NCBI GenBank assembly: GCA_945903615.1
Contig: CAMDOL010000001.1
Coordinates: 1 to 29,940 of the forward strand
Length of the DNA stretch: 29,940 bases
From: Rickettsia typhi
GTDB taxonomy: Bacteria; Pseudomonadota; Alphaproteobacteria; Rickettsiales; UBA1997
Direction: 5' to 3'
Shown: in pieces, positions 23,580 through 29,940 of the stretch
Position numbering within the stretch: the stretch's first letter is position 1
How the letters are laid out: each line of letters starts with the position of its first letter
Position numbers and translations under genes: made by a program
Notes under the pieces: generated by a model
Database searches by the model: none
Told to the model about the DNA's origin: nothing
What the model saw: the letters and a program-made list of their open reading frames with translations, nothing else

Positions 23580-24499
23580 AAATATTTAGTAATTGCCTCA
23601 ATTGTTTTGCTGATTGCCGGAACGGCAACGCTGTTTCCAAGCTGTTTCATTGCCTGAGTTTCAGAAACTGGGAACTTGAAATCAGCAGGAAATCCCATCA
23701 TTTTTATGCCATCTTTCGGTTGTATTTTGTATTCTTCGCCATCAACTAAATATCTGTCCCAATTGTGCCTATCATCAATTTTAGAGCCCCTCCCACCTAC
23801 TCTGATAGTAAAGCCAACAGCCTTATTACAAGGCTTCCCAAAAATATCTGACATCGTCTTGTTTAGGGGGATTTTTTCGGGAAATTCAAACTTAATTTTT
23901 TTGTTCTTAAAGCCAACCATGAAGAGCCTAGGGCGATGTTGAGGAAGTCCAAAATCAGAGGCTTTTACTACTTTGTAAAAAAAAGAATATCCCAACTCTT
24001 CTAAGACCTGTTTTATTTTGGCGAAGGTTCTTCCGCCATCGTGATTTAATAAATGTCTCACATTTTCGAGAAAAAAAGCTTTTGGCTTTTTAACTCGGAT
24101 TATCTCCGCAATATGAAAGAACAAGGTTCCCCTTATATCATCAAATCCCTTCTTAAATCCAGATTGTGAGAATGGCTGACAAGGAAATCCAGCACAGAGC
24201 AAATCGTGATCTGGAATATCTATTGCTTTTATCTTAGTTATATCTTCAACAAAATTTTTTATCTTGTGATTGACTTGGTATGTTTCCCTAGCCGCCTTAT
24301 CGATCTCGCAAGCCATAACACAATTGCCACCATTATTTGAAGCAGCCAAGTGAAAGCCGCCAATACCAGCAAACAAATCAATAAAAGTGAATGTTGGTTT
24401 GGCAAGTGCTTTTTTGGAAGTCATTGAAATGTTATTATCTTGACAAAAATTTAACTGCTTACCTTGAGCATCATTAATTGTCGTTGATCTTTTTTTCAT
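23576..24499 (-). CDS. DNA (cytosine-5)-methyltransferase of a second restriction-modification pair
   Basis: C5-cytosine methyltransferase, 307 aa. Motif I FTFIDLFAGIGGFHLA (36-52), motif IV LCAGFPCQPFSQSGF with catalytic Cys107, motif VI FFLENVRHLLNHDGG, motif VIII LPQHRPRLFMVGF, TRD with FTIRVGGRGSKIDDRHNWD, motif X KQLGNSVAVPAI. The RVGGRGS..DDR.NWD block occurs in several methylases with different targets, so specificity is left open. Two starts are possible: 24499 (MKKRSTT) or 24424 (MTSKKALAKPTF), the second placing motif I at a more usual distance. The downstream endonuclease gene overlaps by 4 bp. The pair lies between virB3 and aspS and looks like an insertion that separated virB3 from its usual partners. 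Confidence 0.93.
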   Translation of the reverse strand: MKKRSTTINDAQGKQLNFCQDNNISMTSKKALAKPTFTFIDLFAGIGGFHLAASNNGGNCVMACEIDKAARETYQVNHKIKNFVEDITKIKAIDIPDHDLLCAGFPCQPFSQSGFKKGFDDIRGTLFFHIAEIIRVKKPKAFFLENVRHLLNHDGGRTFAKIKQVLEELGYSFFYKVVKASDFGLPQHRPRLFMVGFKNKKIKFEFPEKIPLNKTMSDIFGKPCNKAVGFTIRVGGRGSKIDDRHNWDRYLVDGEEYKIQPKDGIKMMGFPADFKFPVSETQAMKQLGNSVAVPAISKTIEAITKYL

Positions 24500-24543
24500 G
24501 AGTTATGGCTACTAAATTTTTATGTTAGTTTTACATTTTGGCT

Positions 24544-24672
24544 TTAAATTCTTGGATCAAACTTTGTTTTAAAATCAGATTCTGATTTTGTAAGTTTTTT
24601 GGTTGTGTAGAGCCTAGAAATGGTTGCTATAAGATTTTTAGTATCTTGTATTTTTGGAAATATTTTTATCAT
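24544..24672 (-). CDS. Short ORF directly after virB3 (42 aa), possible gene relic
   Basis: An ATG at 24672 begins 1 bp after the virB3 stop codon and reads MIKIFPKIQDTKNL through LYTTKKLTKSESDF to a TAA at 24544. The spacing is just that of a next gene in the rvh operon, where virB4 would be expected. The 42 residues are Lys/Thr-rich, and I cannot recognise them as the VirB4 N-terminus or anything else. It may be the stump of a displaced virB4, a small hypothetical gene, or chance. The next feature, 45 bp on, is the cytosine methylase. Confidence 0.3.
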   Translation of the reverse strand: MIKIFPKIQDTKNLIATISRLYTTKKLTKSESDFKTKFDPRI

Positions 24673-24673
24673 T

Positions 24674-24970
24674 TTAATAAACATCATAAGAGTTAGTGCC
24701 ACCGTGATACATACGATTGCGGCAGATTCGGCATTTGGAATTGCGAACTAAAAATAATTCCATCGCTCTGGGCTCTTTTAAACAAAGCAGCCAAAACATT
24801 CCATGCACCGCTGGCAAGATCACCAGAAGATAAATAAACTTGCCAGTGATAATAAACGACATCAGAGAGATCATCAGATTGAGAGTTGCTAATGTATAGC
24901 TCACTCCAAAAAGCATTGGTGGCCTTGTAAGCCCTAGAAATAACGAGTCAGCACCAATTGATCCAGACAT
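24674..24970 (-). CDS. virB3: Type IV secretion system protein VirB3 (RvhB3)
   Basis: Small inner-membrane component of the P-type IV secretion system that works with the VirB4 ATPase. The 98-aa protein matches the Rickettsiales form: GADSLFLGLTRPPMLFGVSYT at the N-terminus, two hydrophobic segments (about residues 22-41 and 45-65), then CLKEPRAMELFLVRNSKC and a tail RNRMYHGGTNSYDVY, where the NR(F/M)YHG..NSYD ending is characteristic of RvhB3. In Rickettsiales virB3 is normally followed by virB4 and several virB6 genes; here a 42-aa ORF and a restriction-modification pair follow instead. The gene itself looks complete. No promoter could be assigned; a 172-bp palindrome lies about 80 bp upstream. 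Confidence 0.88.
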   Translation of the reverse strand: MSGSIGADSLFLGLTRPPMLFGVSYTLATLNLMISLMSFIITGKFIYLLVILPAVHGMFWLLCLKEPRAMELFLVRNSKCRICRNRMYHGGTNSYDVY

Positions 24971-25049
24971 AAATAATAGATTTTATAAATTGACAAATGA
25001 AGTCCAGCAAATATAAACTGCCCACCCTAATTAAGTCAATGGTTAGTAT

Positions 25050-25221
25050 AGGAACCTCTGAATAACTAAAACGATGTTTTAGGAAAATTGATCTTTCTGG
25101 TCTTTTTTGGCATAAATTCCATTATTTTTGGCAAAATATGTAAATATTTCGCCAAAAAGTAATGAAATTTCTACTCAAAAAATCCTCAGAAAAATCAATT
25201 TTTAGTTATTCAGAGGTTCCT
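25050..25221 (-). repeat. 172-bp asymmetric palindromic element, copy 2 (inverted relative to copy 1)
   Basis: Same length as the element at 3311-3482, in opposite orientation, with 11 substitutions (about 94% identity) and no indels. The terminal inverted repeat is perfect over 22 bp, beginning AGGAACCTCTGAATAACT. The central 11-bp stem is at 25129-25139 with 25144-25154. Several differences from copy 1 fall on paired positions and keep pairing. It occupies most of the divergent gap between virB3 (minus) and aspC (plus). TATA occurs on both flanks (left ...GTATAGG, right CCTATAG...), which may be a target duplication or just AT bias. Confidence 0.8.
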
Positions 25222-25282
25222 ATAGAAACCTATATAACCATCATTTATTAGGGTGCCCATTAACAATCAATCATCATCTACA

Positions 25283-26485
25283 ATGTCTTTTCTAGCAAAA
25301 AATTTAGCCAATATCAAACCATCCCCAACTATTGCCGTTAGTATGAAAGCGGCAGAATTAAAGGCTCAGGGCAAAGATATTATTAGCCTTGGAATGGGTG
25401 AACCAGATTTTGACACGCCAGACAACATCAAAGAAGCGGGCATTAAGGCAATTAGAAGTGGCGACACAAAATACACCGCAGTTGACGGAACGGCCGCTTT
25501 GAAAAAAGCAATTATTGCTAAGCTCCAAAGAGATAATGGCTTGGAATATGCGGCAAATCAAATCGTGGTTTCAACCGGCGCAAAGCAAGTTATTTACAAC
25601 GCTTTAATGGCAACTCTAAATGCTGGCGATGAGGTTATTATTCCTGCTCCTTATTGGGTTTCTTACCCTGATATGGTTTTGCTTGGATGCGGCGTTCCTG
25701 TGATTGTGGAAGGTTTGGCGCAAAATAATTTTAAAATTTTGCCAACAGATTTGCAACGGGCAATCACCCCAAAAACTAAATGGATCATTTTAAATTCACC
25801 AAGCAATCCAACTGGCGGATGTTATACAGCGGAAGATTTGCGTGGACTTGCCGATGTTTTATTGCGTCATCCACAGGTTCATATTATGTCTGACGACATT
25901 TACGAATATTTGATTTTTGATGGTTTGAAGTTTGCTAACATTGCTGAAATTGAGCCAAAGTTGAAAGAAAGAACTTTGGTTGTTAATGGTGTTTCTAAGG
26001 CTTATTCAATGACGGGATGGAGAATTGGTTATGGCGCAGGCGATGCCAATTTGATTAAAGCAATGTCAATGATTCAATCTCAAAGCACTTCAGCAACAAC
26101 TTCTATGGGACAAGCAGCAGCAGTGGAGGCGATGAACGGCGATCAAAGCTATGTGGTTAATTCCAATAAAATTTTTCAAGCAAGACGCAATATGGTAGTA
26201 AAAATGTTAAATGAAATTGAAGGCATTGAATGCAACAAACCTAACGGTGCATTTTATGTTTTCCCTTCTTGCACTGGCTTGTTTGGAAAAAAATCTCCGG
26301 ATGGAAAAACAATTAAAGATTCTAACGATTTCGCCAGCTATTTGCTTGAAAGTGCTTTGGTTGCGGTTGTTCCGGGCATTGCTTTTGGAGCAGAAGGATT
26401 TTTCAGAATTTCTTACGCCGCATCAGAAGAGTTTTTAAACAATGCGATGCAAAGAATCTCCGATGCCTGCAACAAATTAAAATAG
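25283..26485 (+). CDS. aspC: Aspartate aminotransferase (class I, Igamma-type)
   Basis: PLP-dependent transfer of amino groups between aspartate and 2-oxoglutarate. I start at the ATG 25283 (MSFLAKNLANIKPSPTIAVS, 400 aa), which fits AspC family N-termini; a GTG at 25253 in the same frame would add ten residues with no homology. Motifs: LGMGEPDFDTPDNIKEA, KYTAVDGTAALKKAI, NSPSNPTGGCY (PLP-binding Asn), MSDDIYEYL (Asp/Tyr), and VNGVSKAYSMTGWRIGY with the Schiff-base Lys; FRISYAASEE carries the substrate-binding Arg. In related bacteria such enzymes may also accept prephenate. It opens a plus-strand group with coaX (11 bp later). Promoter not identified; the palindrome right arm ends 61 bp before the start. 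Confidence 0.94.
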   Translation: MSFLAKNLANIKPSPTIAVSMKAAELKAQGKDIISLGMGEPDFDTPDNIKEAGIKAIRSGDTKYTAVDGTAALKKAIIAKLQRDNGLEYAANQIVVSTGAKQVIYNALMATLNAGDEVIIPAPYWVSYPDMVLLGCGVPVIVEGLAQNNFKILPTDLQRAITPKTKWIILNSPSNPTGGCYTAEDLRGLADVLLRHPQVHIMSDDIYEYLIFDGLKFANIAEIEPKLKERTLVVNGVSKAYSMTGWRIGYGAGDANLIKAMSMIQSQSTSATTSMGQAAAVEAMNGDQSYVVNSNKIFQARRNMVVKMLNEIEGIECNKPNGAFYVFPSCTGLFGKKSPDGKTIKDSNDFASYLLESALVAVVPGIAFGAEGFFRISYAASEEFLNNAMQRISDACNKLK

Positions 26486-26496
26486 TGTAACAAAAT

Positions 26497-27255
26497 ATGC
26501 TTTTAGCAATTGATATCGGCAACACCAATATTGTTTTAGGTTTATTTGCTGGTGAAAAATTAATCCATAAATTTCGCCTCGACACTATCAAAAGCAAATC
26601 AGAAGAAGATTATGCCATTGATATTGTTGAGTTATTTTTGAATAGCAAAATTGATTGTTTAAAAATCACTTCAGTAGTTATTGCTTCTGTGGTTCCAAAC
26701 CTTACCAATACTATCGAAAAAGCCGTACAAAAATTCTATAATGGCGATGCTTTGGTGGTGGGCAAAAATCTCAAATTAAATATTGAAGTTGCCATCAAAA
26801 ATAAACAAGAAGTTGGTTTTGATCGCCTGATCAACGCCATTGCTGGCTATAAAAAATTTGGCGGCAATTTAATCATTGTTGATTTTGGCACCGCAACAAC
26901 TTTTGATGTGGTCGGCACCAATGGCGAATATCTTGGTGGTGTGATTGCTCCGGGTGTGAATTTGTCAATCAAAGCTCTGCACGATATGACCGCACAATTA
27001 CCAAAAATTCAGGTGAAAGCCCAACAAAATGTAATTGGAAAATCAACGATTGAAGCAATGAATTCAGGCATTTACTTTGGATATATCAGCTTAGCCGAAG
27101 GATTGATTGCAAAAATTAAAGCTGAATATAATCAAGAAATGCAAGTTATTATTACTGGCGGATTATCAGCACTTTTTGGCAATGCTTTAACTAGCAAAGA
27201 TAATATTCAACCCGACTTAACTCTGGAAGGATTAAGACTCTCTATCTCAAAATAA
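26497..27255 (+). CDS. coaX: Type III pantothenate kinase
   Basis: First step of CoA synthesis: phosphorylates pantothenate. ASKHA-fold enzyme of 252 aa (normal about 255). The phosphate-1 motif AIDIGNTNIVLGLF starts the protein; GFDRLINAIAG, IIVDFGTATTFDVV (phosphate-2) and LGGVIAPGVNLS follow, with the nucleotide-side VIITGGLSALFG near the C-terminus. All motifs needed for activity are visible. It starts 11 bp after aspC and ends 2 bp before ffh, so these are very likely cotranscribed. Confidence 0.96.
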   Translation: MLLAIDIGNTNIVLGLFAGEKLIHKFRLDTIKSKSEEDYAIDIVELFLNSKIDCLKITSVVIASVVPNLTNTIEKAVQKFYNGDALVVGKNLKLNIEVAIKNKQEVGFDRLINAIAGYKKFGGNLIIVDFGTATTFDVVGTNGEYLGGVIAPGVNLSIKALHDMTAQLPKIQVKAQQNVIGKSTIEAMNSGIYFGYISLAEGLIAKIKAEYNQEMQVIITGGLSALFGNALTSKDNIQPDLTLEGLRLSISK

Positions 27256-27257
27256 AT

Positions 27258-28676
27258 ATGTTCGATAATATCACTAATAGCCTCTCCAAAGTCTTCAGCA
27301 CTTTTTCCGGCAAAAAATTTATCTCTGAAGAAAATCTAAATGATGCAATGCGAGAAATTCGTATTGCACTTTTGGAAGCTGATGTTTCGCTGCCAATCGC
27401 TAAAGAATTTATCAATAAAATTAAAGCCGAAGCAGTTGGAAAAGAAGTAATTAAAACGGTTTCGCCGGGACAAATGATTGTCAAAATTGTTTATGATGAG
27501 ATGGTAAAATTGCTCGGCAGTGAAAAAGCAGAGATTAATTTGCAATCAAAACCTCCGGTTGTGCTGATGATGGTTGGCTTGCAGGGTGCTGGCAAAACCA
27601 CCACTGCCGCCAAATTAGCTTATCATTTTTCAAACAAACTGGGCAAAAAAAGAATTCTCCTCGCATCGCTTGACACCAATCGCCCAGCGGCACAACAGCA
27701 ATTAGAAATTTTAGCCAAAAAAGTAAATTCTTCTCCACTATTTAAGCAGGAAAGCATTTGTGCGAACGAAGTTGAGCAAAGAGCGAGGGGAGTGCATAGT
27801 CTCGAAATTATCGCTGGGCAAAAACCAACCGACATCACCAAAAGAGCAATTGCTCACGCCAAAGAATATAATTATGACATTCTAATTTTAGATACCGCTG
27901 GTCGAATTCATATCGACGAAGAGCTGATGAGGGAAGTTCTTGAGGTAAAAAATATTGCCAATCCCACTGAAACAATTTTGGTTGTCGATGCTTTGATCGG
28001 TCAAGACGCAGTTAATGTTGCTAACAGTTTTCAAGAAAAATTAGGAATTGATGGAGTGATTCTAACCAGAATTGACGGCGATTCCAGAGGTGGTGCAGCC
28101 ATCACAATGAAAATGGCAACTGGCGCACCAGTGAAATTTTTGGGCAGTGGCGAAAAAATTTCTGAGCTAGAAATTTTTGACCCAGAGAGAATTGCAGGCA
28201 GAATTTTAGGGATGGGAGATGTGGTTTCGCTAGTTGAAAAAGCCTCAGAAATGCTTGATGAAGAGGAACTTCAAAAAGCTGAAAAAAAATTCCGCAAAGG
28301 ACAATTTGATTTAAATGATTTGCTGTCTCAAATCAAAAATATGAAAAAAATGGGCGGCCTCGGCGGCATTTTAAAATTCTTACCCGGAGCTGGACAAATC
28401 AAAGAGCAACTCAACAATCCCAAAGTTGAAAAAGAAATTAAAAAGCAAGAAGCACTAATAAATTCAATGACCCCAAAAGAACGCACCAAACCTGACATCT
28501 TGAATTCTTCGCGCAAAAAACGCATCGCTATTGGCGCCGGCGCAACAATTCAGGATGTGAACAGCCTACTCAAAAAATTCAAACATATGCAAAAAATGAT
28601 GGGAAAAGTTGGAAAAATGGATCAAGATTCAATTAAAAATATGATGAATAAATTTGACGCTAACCCCAAATTTTAA
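27258..28676 (+). CDS. ffh: Signal recognition particle protein Ffh (SRP54)
   Basis: GTPase that binds 4.5S RNA and signal sequences to target membrane proteins to FtsY. 472 aa. N domain (FDNITNSLSKVFSTFSGKKF and ALLEADVSLPIAKEFI), G domain with GLQGAGKTTTAAKLA (G1), DTNRPAAQQQLEIL, LDTAGRIHIDEELM (G3), TRIDGDSRGGAA (G4) and GSGEKISELEIFDPERIAGRILGMGDV (G5 and linker). The Met-rich M domain follows, with KNMKKMGGLGGILKFLPG, SSRKKRIAIGAG (RNA-binding) and KHMQKMMGKVGKM. Length and domain order are normal. It is 2 bp downstream of coaX and 11 bp upstream of the Coq10-like gene. The 4.5S RNA gene is not in this window as far as I can see. Confidence 0.97.
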   Translation: MFDNITNSLSKVFSTFSGKKFISEENLNDAMREIRIALLEADVSLPIAKEFINKIKAEAVGKEVIKTVSPGQMIVKIVYDEMVKLLGSEKAEINLQSKPPVVLMMVGLQGAGKTTTAAKLAYHFSNKLGKKRILLASLDTNRPAAQQQLEILAKKVNSSPLFKQESICANEVEQRARGVHSLEIIAGQKPTDITKRAIAHAKEYNYDILILDTAGRIHIDEELMREVLEVKNIANPTETILVVDALIGQDAVNVANSFQEKLGIDGVILTRIDGDSRGGAAITMKMATGAPVKFLGSGEKISELEIFDPERIAGRILGMGDVVSLVEKASEMLDEEELQKAEKKFRKGQFDLNDLLSQIKNMKKMGGLGGILKFLPGAGQIKEQLNNPKVEKEIKKQEALINSMTPKERTKPDILNSSRKKRIAIGAGATIQDVNSLLKKFKHMQKMMGKVGKMDQDSIKNMMNKFDANPKF

Positions 28677-28687
28677 TTATTAATTTA

Positions 28688-29143
28688 ATGCCCTCACACA
28701 GCGAAATTAAAACATTACATTATAGCGCCAAACAAATGTTTGATTTGGTTTTGGATGTTGAAAAATATCCCCAGTTTTTACCTTGGTGCCCAGCAGCAAA
28801 AATCACCAAAAATTTTGATTCCAAAGAACTTAACTGTCATTTTGAGGCTGATTTAGTAATTCACTTTAAAGGCTTTACACAAAAATATTCTTCTGATGTT
28901 AAGGCTTCTAAAAATCTTAATGGTGAATTTATAATCAACACCACAGCAATTGACGGACCCTTTAAGAACTTAGTCAACCATTGGCAATTTCAAGATATTA
29001 CTGGTGGTTGCCAAGTAAAATTCTTTATTGATTTTGAATTTAAATCGCTAATCTTAGACAAAATGATTGGTATGATTTGGCAAAAAGCTACCAATAAAAT
29101 GATCGCCGCTTTTGAAACTAGGGCGCAAACGATTTATAAATAA
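28688..29143 (+). CDS. Coq10/RatA-family START-domain protein
   Basis: 151-aa single-domain protein of the polyketide-cyclase/START type. Typical elements are MFDLVLDVEKYPQFLPWCPAAKI, LVIHFKGFTQKYSSDV, an IDGPFKNLVNHWQF core and VKFFIDFEFKSLILDKMIGMIW near the C-terminus. In mitochondria and alphaproteobacteria this family (Coq10) binds ubiquinone and aids respiration; in E. coli the homologue is called RatA and has been reported as a toxin that blocks ribosome association. A quinone-related role is more likely here (inference from lineage). No antitoxin gene is adjacent. It starts 11 bp after ffh. Confidence 0.88.
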   Translation: MPSHSEIKTLHYSAKQMFDLVLDVEKYPQFLPWCPAAKITKNFDSKELNCHFEADLVIHFKGFTQKYSSDVKASKNLNGEFIINTTAIDGPFKNLVNHWQFQDITGGCQVKFFIDFEFKSLILDKMIGMIWQKATNKMIAAFETRAQTIYK

Positions 29144-29152
29144 CAGGACGCG

Positions 29153-29323
29153 TTATCCTGAGTTATACGTCATCCTGAGCTGTATTATGCTGTCATCCTG
29201 AGCGCAGCGAAGGATCTCATGAGCCGCGCCGTGAACAAAACCGAGTTCGCTTCCCGAGATCCTTCGCTACACTCAGGATGACAATATAACTCAAGGATGA
29301 CAGCACAGCTCAAGATAACAAAC
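29153..29323. repeat. Nested palindromic repeat cluster upstream of proS
   Basis: Two 28-nt arms, 29191-29218 and 29256-29283, are reverse complements with 2 mismatches (core TCATCCTGAGCGCAGCGAAG). Outside them are further degenerate units of GTCATCCTGAG on the left (29153-29200) and their complements on the right (29271-29322), so the whole stretch of about 170 bp can fold into a long hairpin. Repeats of the form GTCATCCTGAGCG.AGCGAAGGATCT are common as dispersed palindromes in proteobacterial genomes. Together with short flanks it fills the 213-bp gap between the Coq10-like gene and proS; no promoter was recognised. Confidence 0.85.
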
Positions 29324-29356
29324 TACAAAAATTACAACATAAAACTGAAATTAATT

Positions 29357-29940
29357 ATGAGATTATCCAACTATTTCCTCCCTACTTTAAAAGAAAATCC
29401 CATCGACGCCAAAATTGTTTCACACCAATTAATGATTCGCGCCGGAATGATTCGCCAAACTAGCTTGGGCATTTATTCTTGGCTTCCGCTTGGCTTAAAA
29501 GTATTGAATAAAATCTCCAATATTATTCGTGATGAAATTGATAAATCTGGCTGCTTAGAAGTCTTGATGCCCACAATTCAACCAGCAGATTTGTGGCTAG
29601 AATCTGGTCGCTATAATGATTATGGCAAAGAGATGCTTAAAATAAAAGACCGCCACGAGCGTGATTTGCTTTATGGGCCAACCAATGAAGAAGTTGTCAC
29701 TGATATTTTCCGCAAAAATGTTTCCAGCTACAAAGATTTGCCAAAAAACTTTTATCAAATTGGGTGGAAATTTCGTGATGAAATTCGCCCACGCTTTGGC
29801 GTGATGCGCGCCCGAGAGTTTTTGATGAAAGATGGTTATTCTTTTGATGTTGATTTTGACTCCGCCAAAAAATCTTATGACTTAATGTATGCCACCTATT
29901 TCAAAATTTTTAAAAGAATGGGTTTGGACGCAATGGCGGT
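29357..29940 (+). CDS. proS: Prolyl-tRNA synthetase, N-terminal part (runs off the right edge)
   Basis: Class IIa aminoacyl-tRNA synthetase. About 194 codons are visible from the ATG at 29357. The start [20 protein letters not shown] is typical; [29 protein letters not shown] covers motif 1, [31 protein letters not shown] follows, then [17 protein letters not shown] and motif 2 with [32 protein letters not shown]. The rest, including motif 3 and the anticodon-binding domain, lies outside the window, so whether it is the short alphaproteobacterial type (no editing insertion) cannot be said. It is preceded by the palindromic repeat cluster. Confidence 0.96.
   Translation, partial: MRLSNYFLPTLKENPIDAKIVSHQLMIRAGMIRQTSLGIYSWLPLGLKVLNKISNIIRDEIDKSGCLEVLMPTIQPADLWLESGRYNDYGKEMLKIKDRHERDLLYGPTNEEVVTDIFRKNVSSYKDLPKNFYQIGWKFRDEIRPRFGVMRAREFLMKDGYSFDVDFDSAKKSYDLMYATYFKIFKRMGLDAMA

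Noticed and set aside
28688..29143. Toxin of a toxin-antitoxin pair (RatA annotation)
   Set aside because: No adjacent antitoxin gene; the family in alphaproteobacteria is better explained as Coq10-like quinone binding.

Overview
The window looks like chromosome of an AT-rich alphaproteobacterium, most likely a host-associated member of the Rickettsiales or a close relative. The main reasons are a VirB3 protein of the Rickettsiales P-type (rvh) secretion system, a UbiE with the Rickettsia-type N-terminus, propionyl-CoA carboxylase, and a ParABS system with perfect TGTTCCACGTGGAACA parS sites. The genus cannot be named from sequence alone. No rRNA, CRISPR array or intact transposase gene is visible.

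From 1 to 24,970 every protein gene is on the minus strand. In map order these are: an unrecognised partial gene (1-370); an IS1595/ISXO2-type transposase remnant (555-680); ubiE; radA; lysA; hisC-like aminotransferase; parB and parA with three parS sites; glnA; purB; a truncated BRO-N protein coupled to an EcoRI-family adenine methyltransferase; rluB; a class-I glutamine amidotransferase-like hydrolase; lipA; bamA; a CHMI-like tautomerase; a HinP1I-like restriction-modification pair; pccB; aspS; a second C5-cytosine restriction-modification pair; and a lone virB3. tRNA-Arg(TCT) at 21,028-21,104 is the only plus-strand gene in this block. From 25,283 the strand switches: aspC, coaX, ffh, a Coq10/RatA-like START protein and the 5' part of proS are all on the plus strand.

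The housekeeping part covers quinone synthesis (ubiE), DNA repair (radA), chromosome segregation (parAB/parS), nitrogen and purine metabolism (glnA, purB), lipoate (lipA), CoA (coaX), translation (aspS, proS, tRNA-Arg), outer-membrane assembly (bamA) and membrane targeting (ffh). Set into it are accessory pieces: three DNA-methylation loci, two of them with a restriction enzyme, within about 13 kb, the BRO-N fragment, the isolated virB3 and several palindromic elements.

The most unusual non-coding signal is a 172-bp asymmetric palindrome present twice in opposite orientation (3311-3482 and 25,050-25,221). The copies differ at 11 positions with no indels, and several differences keep base pairing, which suggests selection or drive on the folded form. 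Other points of note are the parS sites that overlap the leaders of parA and lysA, a strong intrinsic terminator that ends about 16 nt before the annotated lipA start, and a BRO-N gene cut off at a four-copy heptamer repeat.
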